Counted from the first letter of the stretch, positions 44,946-53,538 are shown. The stretch is 64,000 nt of DNA from Cupriavidus taiwanensis (GCF_900250075.1 NZ_LT977071.1:1-64000); one strand, 5' to 3'. Numbers and translations are program-made. Notes: generated by a model not told the origin, from the sequence alone.

Positions 44946-44973
44946 ATATAAAACTGTAGTTGGCAAATAAAAC
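44939..44973. promoter_or_regulatory. Tandem IclR-type operator before the hydrolase gene
   Basis: Site I, GTTCCATATATAAAAC (44939-44954), is identical base for base to the porin site at 45154. On the other strand it reads GTTTTATATATGGAAC, aligned with the GTTTTA...TGAAAC sites at 29151 and 43895. Site II, GTTGGCAAATAAAAC (44959-44973), begins exactly 20 bp after it. Geometry relative to the gene (site I nearer, site II further) is the same in all three tandem cases. Confidence 0.6.
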
Positions 44974-45153
44974 CCTCTAAGCATAGGCGCTGCGCAAGCG
45001 CTACCGGGATCAGGGTTAACGATAGGCCTGCCTCCAAACGGCGTCGGCACGCCAACCGGCGCCGTCCGGGCCCGCCGCTTTAGGGATAACCCTCCTCACA
45101 TGTTCCGGAAAGTCACGGCTATATTTTGCCAAACGTTTCTTATGTTGTTTGAC

Positions 45154-45169
45154 GTTCCATATATAAAAC
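45154..45169. promoter_or_regulatory. IclR-type operator site before the porin gene
   Basis: GTTCCATATATAAAAC, an exact repeat of the sequence at 44939 and in the same orientation. It lies 99-115 bp before the porin ATG. Where a second site would be expected 20 bp upstream only one half (GTTTC at 45135) is present. The rest of the 323-bp gap between hydrolase and porin genes holds AT-rich promoter-like sequence and no gene. Confidence 0.6.
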
Positions 45170-45268
45170 ACAAAAGAGGCGAAGACGACATCCGGTGCCG
45201 CCATCCGCACGGGTACCGGAGCACAAGAGCAAAACACCACAAGACGGAAAACGGAAGGAAACTGGTAG

Positions 45269-46372
45269 ATGAAACTTGCACGAACCGCCGCGGCGCTGCT
45301 TGCGGCCTCCCCCCTGCTGGCCTCGGCGCAATCGGCGCAATCGTCGGTGACGCTGTACGGCGTGATCGACAGCGGCGTCGAGTACGTGAGCAATGTCGGC
45401 GCCAACGGCGACGGCCTGGTGCGCATGCCCAACAACACCGCCACGGTGCCGTCGCGCTGGGGTATCCGTGGCACGGAAGACCTCGGCGGCGGGCTGAAGG
45501 GCCTGTTCGTGCTGGAATCGGGCTTCTCGCCGGACAGCGGCAGCGCCAACCAGGGCGGCCGCCTGTTCGGGCGCCAGGCGCTGGTGGGCCTGAGCAACCC
45601 CTACGGCCAACTGTCGTTCGGCCGCCAGTACACCATGCTGTTCTGGGCCATCCTGGACAGCGATATCCTGGGACCCAACGTCTACGGCTCCGGCTCGCTG
45701 GACAGCTACCTGCCCAATACGCGCGCCGACAACGCGGTCGCGTACAAGGCTAACTTCAACGGTTTCGTCGTCGGCGCCACCTACAGCTTCGGGCGCGACG
45801 CGGTCAACGCCGGGCCCAGTCCAGCCGGCACCAACTGCGCGGGCGAGAACCCCGCCGACAAGAAGGCGTGCCGCGAATGGTCGGCCATGGTCGGCTACGA
45901 CAACAAGACCTGGGGCGTGATCGCGGCGTACGACTCGCAGCGCGGTGGCCCCGGCGCCTTCGGCGGCCTGACCAGCAGCAACCTGACCGATGACCGCCTG
46001 TCGCTGGGCGGCTACATGCTGCTGAAGAACACCAAGCTCGGCGCCGGCTGGATCCGCCGCGACAACGAGGGCAGCCCGACGCCGGTCAGCGACCTGTACT
46101 ACGCCGGCGTCTCGCACGACATCACGCCCGCAGTCAATCTGGCCGGGCAGGTGTACTTCCTGAATTACCACGGCAGCGACAACCAGGCCATGCTGTACGC
46201 GCTGCGCGCGACCTACAGTTTCAGCAAGCGCACCTCGGTCTATGCCACCGCGGGCTTTATCAACAACGGCGGCCAGCTTGCCATGTCGGTCAGCGGCGGC
46301 TCGCCCGGTTCCGCCCCGCGTCCGGGCGAGAACCAGTGGGGCTCGATGCTCGGCATCAAGCACATTTTCTGA
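45269..46372 (+). CDS. Gram-negative trimeric porin
   Basis: A 367-residue outer membrane porin. A signal peptide (MKLARTAAALLAASPLLASA) precedes QSSVTLYGVIDSGVEYVSN, the first beta strand of OmpC/Omp32-type betaproteobacterial porins. RWGIRGTEDLGGGLKGLFVLESG is the canonical second strand pair, and the C-terminus SMLGIKHIF ends with the aromatic residue needed for BAM-mediated assembly. It would let a small solute enter the periplasm. It shares an operator with the divergent hydrolase gene, consistent with uptake of the pathway substrate. A Bug gene follows 101 bp later. Confidence 0.95.
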   Translation: MKLARTAAALLAASPLLASAQSAQSSVTLYGVIDSGVEYVSNVGANGDGLVRMPNNTATVPSRWGIRGTEDLGGGLKGLFVLESGFSPDSGSANQGGRLFGRQALVGLSNPYGQLSFGRQYTMLFWAILDSDILGPNVYGSGSLDSYLPNTRADNAVAYKANFNGFVVGATYSFGRDAVNAGPSPAGTNCAGENPADKKACREWSAMVGYDNKTWGVIAAYDSQRGGPGAFGGLTSSNLTDDRLSLGGYMLLKNTKLGAGWIRRDNEGSPTPVSDLYYAGVSHDITPAVNLAGQVYFLNYHGSDNQAMLYALRATYSFSKRTSVYATAGFINNGGQLAMSVSGGSPGSAPRPGENQWGSMLGIKHIF

Positions 46373-46436
46373 GTCCGTCGATTCATCGTCGCCACCGGCG
46401 CCGCGCGCCGGATTCCACTCCACGCGGCACCGCCCC

Positions 46437-46456
46437 CCGGGCCGGTGCCCGGTTTT
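46437..46456 (+). terminator. Possible terminator between porin and Bug genes
   Basis: CCGGGC-CGGT-GCCCGG followed by TTTT. It ends 18 bp before the Bug ATG, so it could stop porin transcripts or attenuate expression of the Bug gene. The U tract is short. Confidence 0.45.
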
Positions 46457-46473
46457 ACCGAGGTCTGAAGATC

Positions 46474-47472
46474 ATGAAGTCCGCACGACGCCACCTCCTG
46501 GCCACGCTGGCCGCCGCCACGCTCGCTCCCGCCGCCTTGCTGGGCGCCGGCAGCGCGCTGGCCCAGGGTTCATACCCGAGCAAGCCCGTCACCATCGTCG
46601 TCGCTTACCCCGCCGGCGGCGACGTCGACGTGCTGGCGCGCATGCTGGCCGAAAAGCTCGCCCCGCGCCTGAAGCAATCCGTGGTGGTGGAAAACCGCAC
46701 CGGCGCCGCCGGCACCATCGGCAGCGCCTACGTGGCGCGCGCCAACCCGGACGGCCACACGCTGCTGCTCGCGCCCAACACCGTCGCCATCGCGCCGCTG
46801 GTGCTGCGCGCCGGCACCGGCGCCAGCTACGACGTGCAGCAGGACTTCACGCCGATCAGCCAGATCGGCACGCAGTCGCTGTTCGTGGTGGTCAACAAGG
46901 GCACCGGCATCACCAAGGTCAGCGACCTGGTCGCGCGCGCCAAGGCCGGCAAGGTCGAGACCTATGCCACCCCGGGCAACGGCTCGCCGATGCACATCAT
47001 GGGCGAGCTGTTCAACAAGTCCGCCGGCATCAAGATCAGCCAGGTGCCATACCGCGGCCTGGCGCCCGCCATCGTCGACGTGATCGGCGGCCAGGTGCCG
47101 GTCACCTACATCACCTACGGCGCGATTTCGCAATACGTCGGCAACGGCAGCCTGGTGCCGCTGGCGGTGGCCGACCAGAAACGCTCGCCGTTCGCGCCCA
47201 ACGTGCCGACGCTGGCCGAACTCGGCTACAAGGATGTCGAGATCGGCGCCTGGCAGGCGCTGCTGGGGCCGAAGAACATGCCGCCCGAGGTGGTGCGCAC
47301 GCTCAACGCGCACGTCAACGAGATCCTGAAGATGCCCGACGTGGTGGCGCGCATGGCCACCATCGCCGTCACGCCATCCGGCGGCGAGCCGGCCGTTCTG
47401 TCCAGGCTGATCGCCAGCGATACCTCGCGCTACACCAAGGTCGTGAAGGAGTTCGGCATCCAGGCCGACTGA
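46474..47472 (+). CDS. Bug/TctC family periplasmic substrate-binding protein
   Basis: A 332-residue secreted binding protein. The signal peptide ends GSALA. GSYPSKPVTIVVAYPAGGDVDVLARML, then VVENRTGAAGTIGSAYVARANPDG, are Bug motifs. It is similar along its length to the Bug protein at 28061, for instance PNVPTLAELGYKDV in both, so the two may bind related ligands. It lies just behind the porin gene and may be co-transcribed with it. The ATG at 46474 is chosen because the signal peptide starts there; the open frame reaches back to 46336 inside the porin gene. Confidence 0.92.
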   Translation: MKSARRHLLATLAAATLAPAALLGAGSALAQGSYPSKPVTIVVAYPAGGDVDVLARMLAEKLAPRLKQSVVVENRTGAAGTIGSAYVARANPDGHTLLLAPNTVAIAPLVLRAGTGASYDVQQDFTPISQIGTQSLFVVVNKGTGITKVSDLVARAKAGKVETYATPGNGSPMHIMGELFNKSAGIKISQVPYRGLAPAIVDVIGGQVPVTYITYGAISQYVGNGSLVPLAVADQKRSPFAPNVPTLAELGYKDVEIGAWQALLGPKNMPPEVVRTLNAHVNEILKMPDVVARMATIAVTPSGGEPAVLSRLIASDTSRYTKVVKEFGIQAD

Positions 47473-47617
47473 CCGCGGTTTGCAGGCACGGCTAGCGAGG
47501 CCGGTGCGTGCCTGTAAGAACTACCATTCGATACCTGCGATATAGCGGCGCCGGCGCCACGGCGCGGCCGCTCCAGGCTGTCCGCCGGCTGGCAAGGAAG
47601 TTGCAGCCAATGCCGGC

Positions 47618-48109
47618 ATGGACTTTTCTATCGACTGGCGTGAAGCGCTCTTCTTCACCGTCTCGCCGCTCGAAACCATCGTGCGCGGCACGGTCATGTA
47701 CTGGTCGCTGTTCCTGCTGTTCCGCTTCGTGGTGCGGCGCGACATCGGCTCGATGGGCATCGCCGACCTGCTGCTGATTGTCATCGTCGCCGACGCGGCG
47801 CAGAACGGCATGGCGGGCAAGGGCGAAGGCGTGGCCGACGCCGTGCTGCTGGTGATCACGCTGATCGCCTGGAACCGGCTGATCGACTTCCTCGCCTACA
47901 AATACCCGGGCTTCCAGCGCTTTGCCGAAGCCAGGAAGGTGCTGCTGGTGCGCGACGGCGTCAAACTGCACGAGAACATGCGGCGCGAGAACATCACCGA
48001 CGAGGAACTCGAGGCCAAGTACCGCCAGCATGGCGTCGATTCCATCGAAGGCGTCAAGGCGCTCTACCTGGAAGCCGATGGCAAGGTCAGCGTGATCAAG
48101 AAGGAGTAG
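47618..48109 (+). CDS. DUF421 domain-containing membrane protein (YetF-like)
   Basis: A 163-residue protein. The N-terminal half has three hydrophobic helices: TVMYWSLFLLFRFVVRRDIG, MGIADLLLIVIVADAAQNGM and AVLLVITLIAWNRLIDFLAY. The C-terminal cytosolic DUF421 domain has RKVLLVRDGVKLHENMRRENITDEEL and ends VSVIKKE. Proteins of this family are widespread, with unknown biochemical role. It is followed by repeat copy 3. No link to the neighbouring catabolic genes is evident. Confidence 0.9.
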   Translation: MDFSIDWREALFFTVSPLETIVRGTVMYWSLFLLFRFVVRRDIGSMGIADLLLIVIVADAAQNGMAGKGEGVADAVLLVITLIAWNRLIDFLAYKYPGFQRFAEARKVLLVRDGVKLHENMRRENITDEELEAKYRQHGVDSIEGVKALYLEADGKVSVIKKE

Positions 48110-48114
48110 GCGAT

Positions 48115-48187
48115 CGTCGTTCCCGCGCAGGCGGGAACCCAGTGACTTTGAAGGACGCTGGATTCCCGCCTGCGCGGGAATGGCCGT
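48115..48187. repeat. Intergenic palindromic repeat, copy 3
   Basis: A 73-bp element with hairpins GTTCCCGCGCAGGCGGGAAC and ATTCCCGCCTGCGCGGGAAT around CCAGTG and GGACGCTGG. It lies between the convergent DUF421 and acyl-CoA ligase genes and is the most symmetric of the three copies. Confidence 0.75.
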
Positions 48188-48214
48188 GATGTTTTGGTGG
48201 CTCGAGTGAACGGC

Positions 48215-49798
48215 TCAGTTCACCTGCCGGTTCATGCCTTCCCAGAACGGCTCGCGCAGCTTGCGGCGCAGCAGCTTGCCCGACGGGTTGCGCGGCAGCG
48301 CCTCGACGAACTCGATGCTCTTCGGCACCTTGAAGCCCGCCACCCGCTGGCGCGTCCAGGCGAGGATGGCATCGCGGTCGGCCGCCTGCCCCGGCTTGAG
48401 CACGACGATGGCCTTGACCGCCTCGCCCCACTTCTCGTCCGGCACGCCGATCACGGCCACGTCGGCCACCTGCGGATGGCCGTAGATGGCGCTTTCCACC
48501 TCGGCCGGATAGACGTTCTCGCCGCCGCTGATGATCATGTCCTTGACGCGGTCGTGGATGTACAGGTAGCCCTCGGCATCCATGTAGCCGGCGTCGCCGG
48601 TGCGCAGCCAGCCGTCGGCGTCGATGGTGCGCGCGGTCTCCTCGGGCTGCTTCCAGTAGCCGGCCATGTTGTGCTGCGAGCGCACCACCACTTCGCCGAC
48701 CTCGCCCGGTGCCAGCTGGCGCCCTTCGTAATCCACCACCTTCAGCTCGACCCCCGGCAGCGCCTTGCCCGCGGCGCGCATGCGCGGCACCTCGTCGGTG
48801 GTGTGGTCCTCGGGCGGCAGCGCGACGATGGTGCCGGTGGTCTCGGTCATGCCGTACTGCTGCACGAAGCCGCAGCCGAACACTTCGATGCCTTCGCGCA
48901 GCAGCGCCGCAGGAATCGGCGCGGCGCCGTACAGCAGGTACTTCAGGCGCGAATAGTCGACCTGGCGCGCGCGCGGGTCGCGCAGCACGATCTGCATCGC
49001 GGCCGGCACCAGGAACAGCTTGCTGACGCGCTCGTGCTCGATAAAGTCGAGCACCGCGCGCGGATCGAACTCGCGCGCGACCACGCCCTTGGCGCCCGAC
49101 AGCAGGTTGCGCAGGCCCCAGCCGGAGCCGCCGATATGCGCCACCGGCATCGCCACCAGCGAAATATCGTCGGCCACCCAATGTGACCACGCCAGGTGTT
49201 CGCGCTCGCTGACCTCGGTGCCGATGGTCAGGTTGCGGTGCGTCAGCATCGCCCCCTTGGGCCGGCCGGTGGTGCCCGATGTGTAGAGCTGCAGCACCAC
49301 GTCGTGCGCGGCCGGCTCATGGTCGGGCGGCGTGGCCGGATGCGCGTCGCGCCAGTCGGTGTAGCACGGCGAGTCGCCCTGCCCGGCGCACGGCTCCATC
49401 ACCACCACCTTGCGCACCAGCGGCAGCGCCGGCAGCAGGTTGCGCACCATCGCCGCCGACTCGGCGCCGACAAACAGCACCACGGCATCGCAATGCGCGA
49501 GGATGAACTCGACCTCGGGCGGCGCCAGGCGCCAGCTGGCCGGCGCCATCACCGCGCCGGTCTTGCCCGCGCCCAGCAGCAGCTCGAAATAGTGGTCGCT
49601 GTTCTTGCCGACATAGGCGATGCGATCGCCCGCGCGCACGCCTTCGGCCAGCAGGGCCTGCGCCACGCGGTCCGTGTTGCGCTCGAATTCGGCGTAGGTG
49701 GTCTGCCGGCCTTCGAACGAATACGCCACCGCCTCCGGCCGCAGGCGCGCGAAATGGCGCACCGCGTGAGGCAGCGTCGTCAGATAGCTGAAATCCAT
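48215..49798 (-). CDS. AMP-dependent acyl-CoA synthetase (fatty acid--CoA ligase-like)
   Basis: A 527-residue adenylate-forming enzyme. LYTSGTTGRPKGAMLTHRNL (about residue 173) is the core AMP motif, QQYGMTETTGTIVALP is the A5 motif, and YLYIHDRVKDMIISGGENVYPAEVE (about 410) the hinge and A8 region. The C-terminal catalytic lysine is in PRNPSGKLLRR. It activates a carboxylic acid as an acyl-CoA. It lies downstream of an SDR gene on the same strand (78-bp gap), and the SDR carries copy D of the shared dyad, so this unit may be co-regulated with the island at 7-18 kb. Confidence 0.93.
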   Translation of the reverse strand: MDFSYLTTLPHAVRHFARLRPEAVAYSFEGRQTTYAEFERNTDRVAQALLAEGVRAGDRIAYVGKNSDHYFELLLGAGKTGAVMAPASWRLAPPEVEFILAHCDAVVLFVGAESAAMVRNLLPALPLVRKVVVMEPCAGQGDSPCYTDWRDAHPATPPDHEPAAHDVVLQLYTSGTTGRPKGAMLTHRNLTIGTEVSEREHLAWSHWVADDISLVAMPVAHIGGSGWGLRNLLSGAKGVVAREFDPRAVLDFIEHERVSKLFLVPAAMQIVLRDPRARQVDYSRLKYLLYGAAPIPAALLREGIEVFGCGFVQQYGMTETTGTIVALPPEDHTTDEVPRMRAAGKALPGVELKVVDYEGRQLAPGEVGEVVVRSQHNMAGYWKQPEETARTIDADGWLRTGDAGYMDAEGYLYIHDRVKDMIISGGENVYPAEVESAIYGHPQVADVAVIGVPDEKWGEAVKAIVVLKPGQAADRDAILAWTRQRVAGFKVPKSIEFVEALPRNPSGKLLRRKLREPFWEGMNRQVN

Positions 49799-49876
49799 CC
49801 GCGTCTCCCAGAGATTTCATGCCATGGGCGGACTCGCGCGACGCGGGTCGCCCATGGCGACAGGCCAGTCGGGGGT

Positions 49877-50659
49877 TTAGCGCGGCGCCATGCGGATGGC
49901 GCCATCCAGGCGCACCGACTCGCCGTTGAAATAGCCGTTGCGGCACATCTCGACGGCCAGCGAGGCAAACTCTTCCGGCTGCCCCAGGCGCTTGGGGAAC
50001 GGCACCGAGGCGGCCAGCGCGGCCTTGACGTTCTCGGCCGCGCCCTGCAGCAGCGGCGTATTGAAGATGCCCGGCAGGATGGTGTTGACGCGGATGCCCT
50101 CGCCCGCCAGGTCGCGCGCGATCGGCAGCGTCATGCCTACCACGGCCGCCTTCGACGCCGAGTACGCCGCCTGCCCCATCTGGCCGTCCTGCGCCGCCAC
50201 CGACGCGGTGTTGATGATCACGCCGCGCTCGCCGCCCGCGGTGTCCAGCGTCAGCATGCCGGCGGCCGAACGCGCGATGCAGCGGAAGGTGCCGATCAGG
50301 TTGATCTGGATGATGCGCTCGAAGGCATCGGACGGGAAATGCTTGATCTGGTCCGGCGCCTCCTTGGAGCGCGAGGCGGTCTTGATCGCATTGCCGGTGC
50401 CGGCGCAGTTGACCAGGATGCGCTCCTGGCCGATGGCGGCGCGTGCCTTGGCAAAGCCGGCCTCGACCTCGGCCTCGGAGGTCACGTTGACCTGGCAGAA
50501 CACGCCGCCGAGTTCACGCGCCAGCGCCTCGCCCTTCTCGGCGTTCAGGTCGAACAGTGCCACGCGCACGCCCTGTGCCGCCAGCGCCCGCGCGGTCGCC
50601 GCGCCCAGTCCCGAAGCGCCGCCCGTCACTACTGCCGATACCGATGCATTGAGTTCCAT
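49877..50659 (-). CDS. SDR, 3-hydroxyacyl-CoA dehydrogenase type II-like
   Basis: A 260-residue SDR with VTGGASGLGAATARALAAQG (about residue 10), ILVNCAGTGNAIK (about 83), NTASVAAQDGQMGQAAYSASKAAV (Ser/Tyr/Lys around 142-165) and IRVNTILPGIFNTPLL. The sequence matches the type II HSD17B10-like 3-hydroxyacyl-CoA dehydrogenase group that oxidises 3-hydroxyacyl-CoA with NAD. This fits the neighbouring acyl-CoA ligase. The start at 50659 follows AAAGGAAA. Copy D of the dyad lies 141 bp upstream. Confidence 0.92.
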   Translation of the reverse strand: MELNASVSAVVTGGASGLGAATARALAAQGVRVALFDLNAEKGEALARELGGVFCQVNVTSEAEVEAGFAKARAAIGQERILVNCAGTGNAIKTASRSKEAPDQIKHFPSDAFERIIQINLIGTFRCIARSAAGMLTLDTAGGERGVIINTASVAAQDGQMGQAAYSASKAAVVGMTLPIARDLAGEGIRVNTILPGIFNTPLLQGAAENVKAALAASVPFPKRLGQPEEFASLAVEMCRNGYFNGESVRLDGAIRMAPR

Positions 50660-50799
50660 GCCGTCTTTCCTTTGTCTCTTGTTGCCGTGCGGCCGGCGCT
50701 GCCCGACCGCTTTCTGGTTGATGGGGTTGAAGCCGGCAGGCGCGAGAAGCGCCTGTACCGGAGTGAGTTCGAGATTCGGGGATCGGGGCCGCCGATGCA

Positions 50800-50815
50800 T
50801 CGTCTGAAGCGACGA
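50800..50815. promoter_or_regulatory. TCGTCTGAAGCGACGA dyad, copy D (candidate operator)
   Basis: Fifteen of sixteen bases match the shared element (one substitution in the left arm). It lies between the SDR gene (start 50659) and the divergent MscS gene (start about 50941). The presence of this element before a distant beta-oxidation gene supports a regulon wider than the 7-18 kb island. Confidence 0.5.
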
Positions 50816-50940
50816 ATGCGACGAATGCGGCCGATGCGCGCGCCAGAACGCCGCCCGGCACACCGCGCGACCGATGCGTTACAGTGGCGCGATCGATGGC
50901 CATTCCGGCGCCGGTGCAAGCCGGCAGACGATCACCCGCC

Positions 50941-53235
50941 ATGCGCAAACCCCAACCTCACGCCCTTGTCCGGCGCCGCCGGCATGCCGCCCTGGCCTGG
51001 CTGGCCGGCCTGCTGGCGCTGCTGTGCGCCATGCCCGCGGCCCCGGCCGGCCCGCTCTCGGCCTTGCTGGCGCCGGCGGAAAAACCCGCAGCCGCCGCCA
51101 GCGCCCCCGCCGCCAGCATGCCGCTGGCGCAGTCGCTGGACCAGGTCATCGCCACGCTGCAGGACGACGGCGAGCGGCGCGCGCTGGTAGGCCAGCTGCA
51201 AACCCTGCGGCAGGGCCTGGCGGCGTCAGCCGCAATGGCGCCGCCGGCCGCGGCCTCGGCCCCCGGGCTGATCGGTGCCATGGCGCAGGTGCTGGACGAA
51301 GTCGACTCGCACCTGCGCGAAGACCGCGGCCCTTGGCAATACTGGGGCTGGCGCACACGCTTCGCGGCCGAGGAATGGCGCGCCGCGCTGACGCAGGGCG
51401 GCACGCGCACCGGCCTGGACTCGCTGCGCGAATTCGCGCTGGTGCTGGCGGCATGGGCGGTGTGCGGCTGGCTGCTGTACGAGGCCGGCCACCGGCTGCG
51501 GCGGCGGCGCACCGCGGGCACCGCGCGCGCGCCGCGCGGCAAGCTGCCGGAACTGCCCTCGTGGGTCGACGTCGGCCTCTACATGCTGCGCCATATCGGG
51601 CCCTGGGTGGTGGCATTCGGGCTGACGCTGTTGCTGGCCCGGCACCTGTTCGCGCAATCGCCGGCCAGCGTCGCCGCGGTGCTGGTGGCCTACGCGATCG
51701 TGGCCGGCGCGATCGCCGCGGCGGTGTGCCAGGTCATCTTCGCGCTGTTCCGCAGCGCACACCGGCAACTGGCGGTGCGGCAACTGCTGGCGCGTTCGCC
51801 GTGGCTGCTGTTCTGCACCGGCGCGCTGGCGGCACTGGGCAACGGCGCGGCCGACGGCCGCATGGTCGCGTTGCTGGGCAGCAACCTGTCGGCGCTGGTC
51901 TCCACCCTGGCCAATATCGCCGCGGCGCTCGGCATCGGTGCGTTCGCGCTGTGTTTCCGGCGCCAGATCGGCCAGCTGATCAGCCAGCGGCCGCTGCCCT
52001 TCCGCCAGGCCCATCCCGCCCTGACCGACCTGCTGCGCCTGGCCGGCCACGCCTGGCACCTGCCGGTGCTGGCCGTGGTGGTGGCGTCAGTGATCGGCAC
52101 GGTGCTGGCCACGGGGCATGCCGACGTGTTCCTGCGCCGCACGGTGGCATCGGTGGCACTGTTTGTCGCCGCGCTGCTGATGACGATGGTGCTGGGGCGC
52201 TCGCCCAAGGCCGACGCGCGCGCGCCGCGCATCCGCGACCGGCGCCGCTCGGCCTACCTGCAGCGCTTCGGGCGCTTTGCGCTGGCGCTGGCGCGTGTGG
52301 TGGTGTGGGCAGGGTTCGTGGAAATGGTCATGCGCGTGTGGGGCTCTTCGCTGGTGCGGCTGGCCGAGTCGTCGGCCGCCGCACGCCACCTGACCGAGGC
52401 CGCGTTGCGCGTCACCAGTACGGTGCTGCTGGCCTGGCTGGTGTGGCTGCTGATCGATACCGCCATCACGCAGTCCTTGTCGCCCGCGCACGCGCGCGCC
52501 GCACAGCCCAGCCTGCGCGCCAGGACCATCCTGCCGCTGGTGCGCAATGCCTCGTTCATCGGCCTGCTGGTGCTCACCGTGATCGTGGTGCTCGCCAACC
52601 TGGGGGTCAACGTGACGCCGCTGCTGGCCGGCGCGGGAGTGGTCGGCCTGGCCATCGGCTTCGGCGCGCAAAGCCTGGTGCAGGACCTGATCACCGGCCT
52701 GTTTATCGTGGTCGAGGATTCCATCGCCATCGGCGACTCGATCGAGCTGCCCGACCACGCCGGCGTGGTCGAGGCCATGACCATCCGCACCGTCAAGCTG
52801 CGCGATGGCCGCGGCGCGCTGCATACGCTGCCATACAGCCAGATCAAGGCCGTCAAGAACCTGTCGCGCGGCTACGGCTATGCCGTGCTCAGTATCGGCA
52901 TCAGCTACCAGAGCGACCTGGACCGGGCGCTGGAACTGATCCGCGCCACCGGCGCCGAGCTGGCACGCGACCTCCGCTTCGGCCACAAGCTGATGTCCGG
53001 GCTCGAGATCCTCGGCCTGGACCGCTTCGACCCGAGCGGCCCGGTGGTGCTGGCCCAGATCAAGACCCGGCCGCTGATGCAGGCGGAAATCACGCGTGCC
53101 TTCAACGCCAGGCTCAAGCGCAACTTCGACGCCAGCGGCATCCGCATGGCATCACCGAACCTGACCATCCAGGTGGACGGCGGGACGGCGGAGCTGCCCG
53201 TCGGGGAACTGGCGCCGAAAGGCGCGCCGCCGTGA
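50941..53235 (+). CDS. Large mechanosensitive ion channel (MscS family)
   Basis: A 764-residue inner membrane channel. A signal peptide (RRRHAALAWLAGLLALLCAM to PAGP) is followed by a periplasmic region of about 130 residues, then a series of hydrophobic helices (about 175-540). The conserved MscS core has VTPLLAGAGVVGLAIGFGAQ and LVQDLITGLFIVVEDSIAIGDSIELP (about 555-610) and a C-terminal cytosolic cage. It releases solutes on hypo-osmotic shock. The ATG at 50941 gives the signal peptide directly; an alternative GTG at 50884 adds 19 residues. It is divergent from the SDR gene. Confidence 0.92.
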   Translation: MRKPQPHALVRRRRHAALAWLAGLLALLCAMPAAPAGPLSALLAPAEKPAAAASAPAASMPLAQSLDQVIATLQDDGERRALVGQLQTLRQGLAASAAMAPPAAASAPGLIGAMAQVLDEVDSHLREDRGPWQYWGWRTRFAAEEWRAALTQGGTRTGLDSLREFALVLAAWAVCGWLLYEAGHRLRRRRTAGTARAPRGKLPELPSWVDVGLYMLRHIGPWVVAFGLTLLLARHLFAQSPASVAAVLVAYAIVAGAIAAAVCQVIFALFRSAHRQLAVRQLLARSPWLLFCTGALAALGNGAADGRMVALLGSNLSALVSTLANIAAALGIGAFALCFRRQIGQLISQRPLPFRQAHPALTDLLRLAGHAWHLPVLAVVVASVIGTVLATGHADVFLRRTVASVALFVAALLMTMVLGRSPKADARAPRIRDRRRSAYLQRFGRFALALARVVVWAGFVEMVMRVWGSSLVRLAESSAAARHLTEAALRVTSTVLLAWLVWLLIDTAITQSLSPAHARAAQPSLRARTILPLVRNASFIGLLVLTVIVVLANLGVNVTPLLAGAGVVGLAIGFGAQSLVQDLITGLFIVVEDSIAIGDSIELPDHAGVVEAMTIRTVKLRDGRGALHTLPYSQIKAVKNLSRGYGYAVLSIGISYQSDLDRALELIRATGAELARDLRFGHKLMSGLEILGLDRFDPSGPVVLAQIKTRPLMQAEITRAFNARLKRNFDASGIRMASPNLTIQVDGGTAELPVGELAPKGAPP

Positions 53236-53538
53236 CCGCTGGCCCATGCCGGCGGCTCATCAGTACCGGGGGCTATACGCCCGGGAACCCCGACCGGGTG
53301 GGGACTTAATAGAAATCTTGCGCCGCACAATCGGGGTTTCCCCCCCCAAGCACGGGGTATAAAACATACAACATTGTTTGGCATGATTGCGGCACGGCAA
53401 GCGCGACCTACTTTGCGCTGCCGGCAGCAGCCGTATCGGCGCACTACAGAACGCCAGAACGGAACCGATAGTACGTAGGGATGTGGCCACTTGCCGTGGC
53501 GCAGAGCAAGAGGCGTTTGCCACCGGGGGGATCTGAAC
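53236..53538. other. Intergenic region without a recognised gene
   Basis: The 303 bp between the MscS stop and the LuxR start contain a C-rich run (about 53341), AT-rich sequence GGGGTATAAAACATACAACA (about 53354) and TTGTTTGGCATGATTGC, which could be promoter elements for the LuxR gene. There is no clear -10/-35 pair with proper spacing and no ORF with protein-like composition. Confidence 0.4.

Noticed and set aside
47483..47514. CAGGCACG...CGTGCCTG hairpin after the third Bug gene as a terminator
   Set aside because: The stem is perfect but the loop is long and no T tract follows; termination is not supported.
50874..53309. An 811-residue frame in another phase over the MscS gene
   Set aside because: The MscS frame has a signal peptide, transmembrane helices and the conserved channel motif. 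The other frame is Arg/Gly/Ala-rich shadow sequence.
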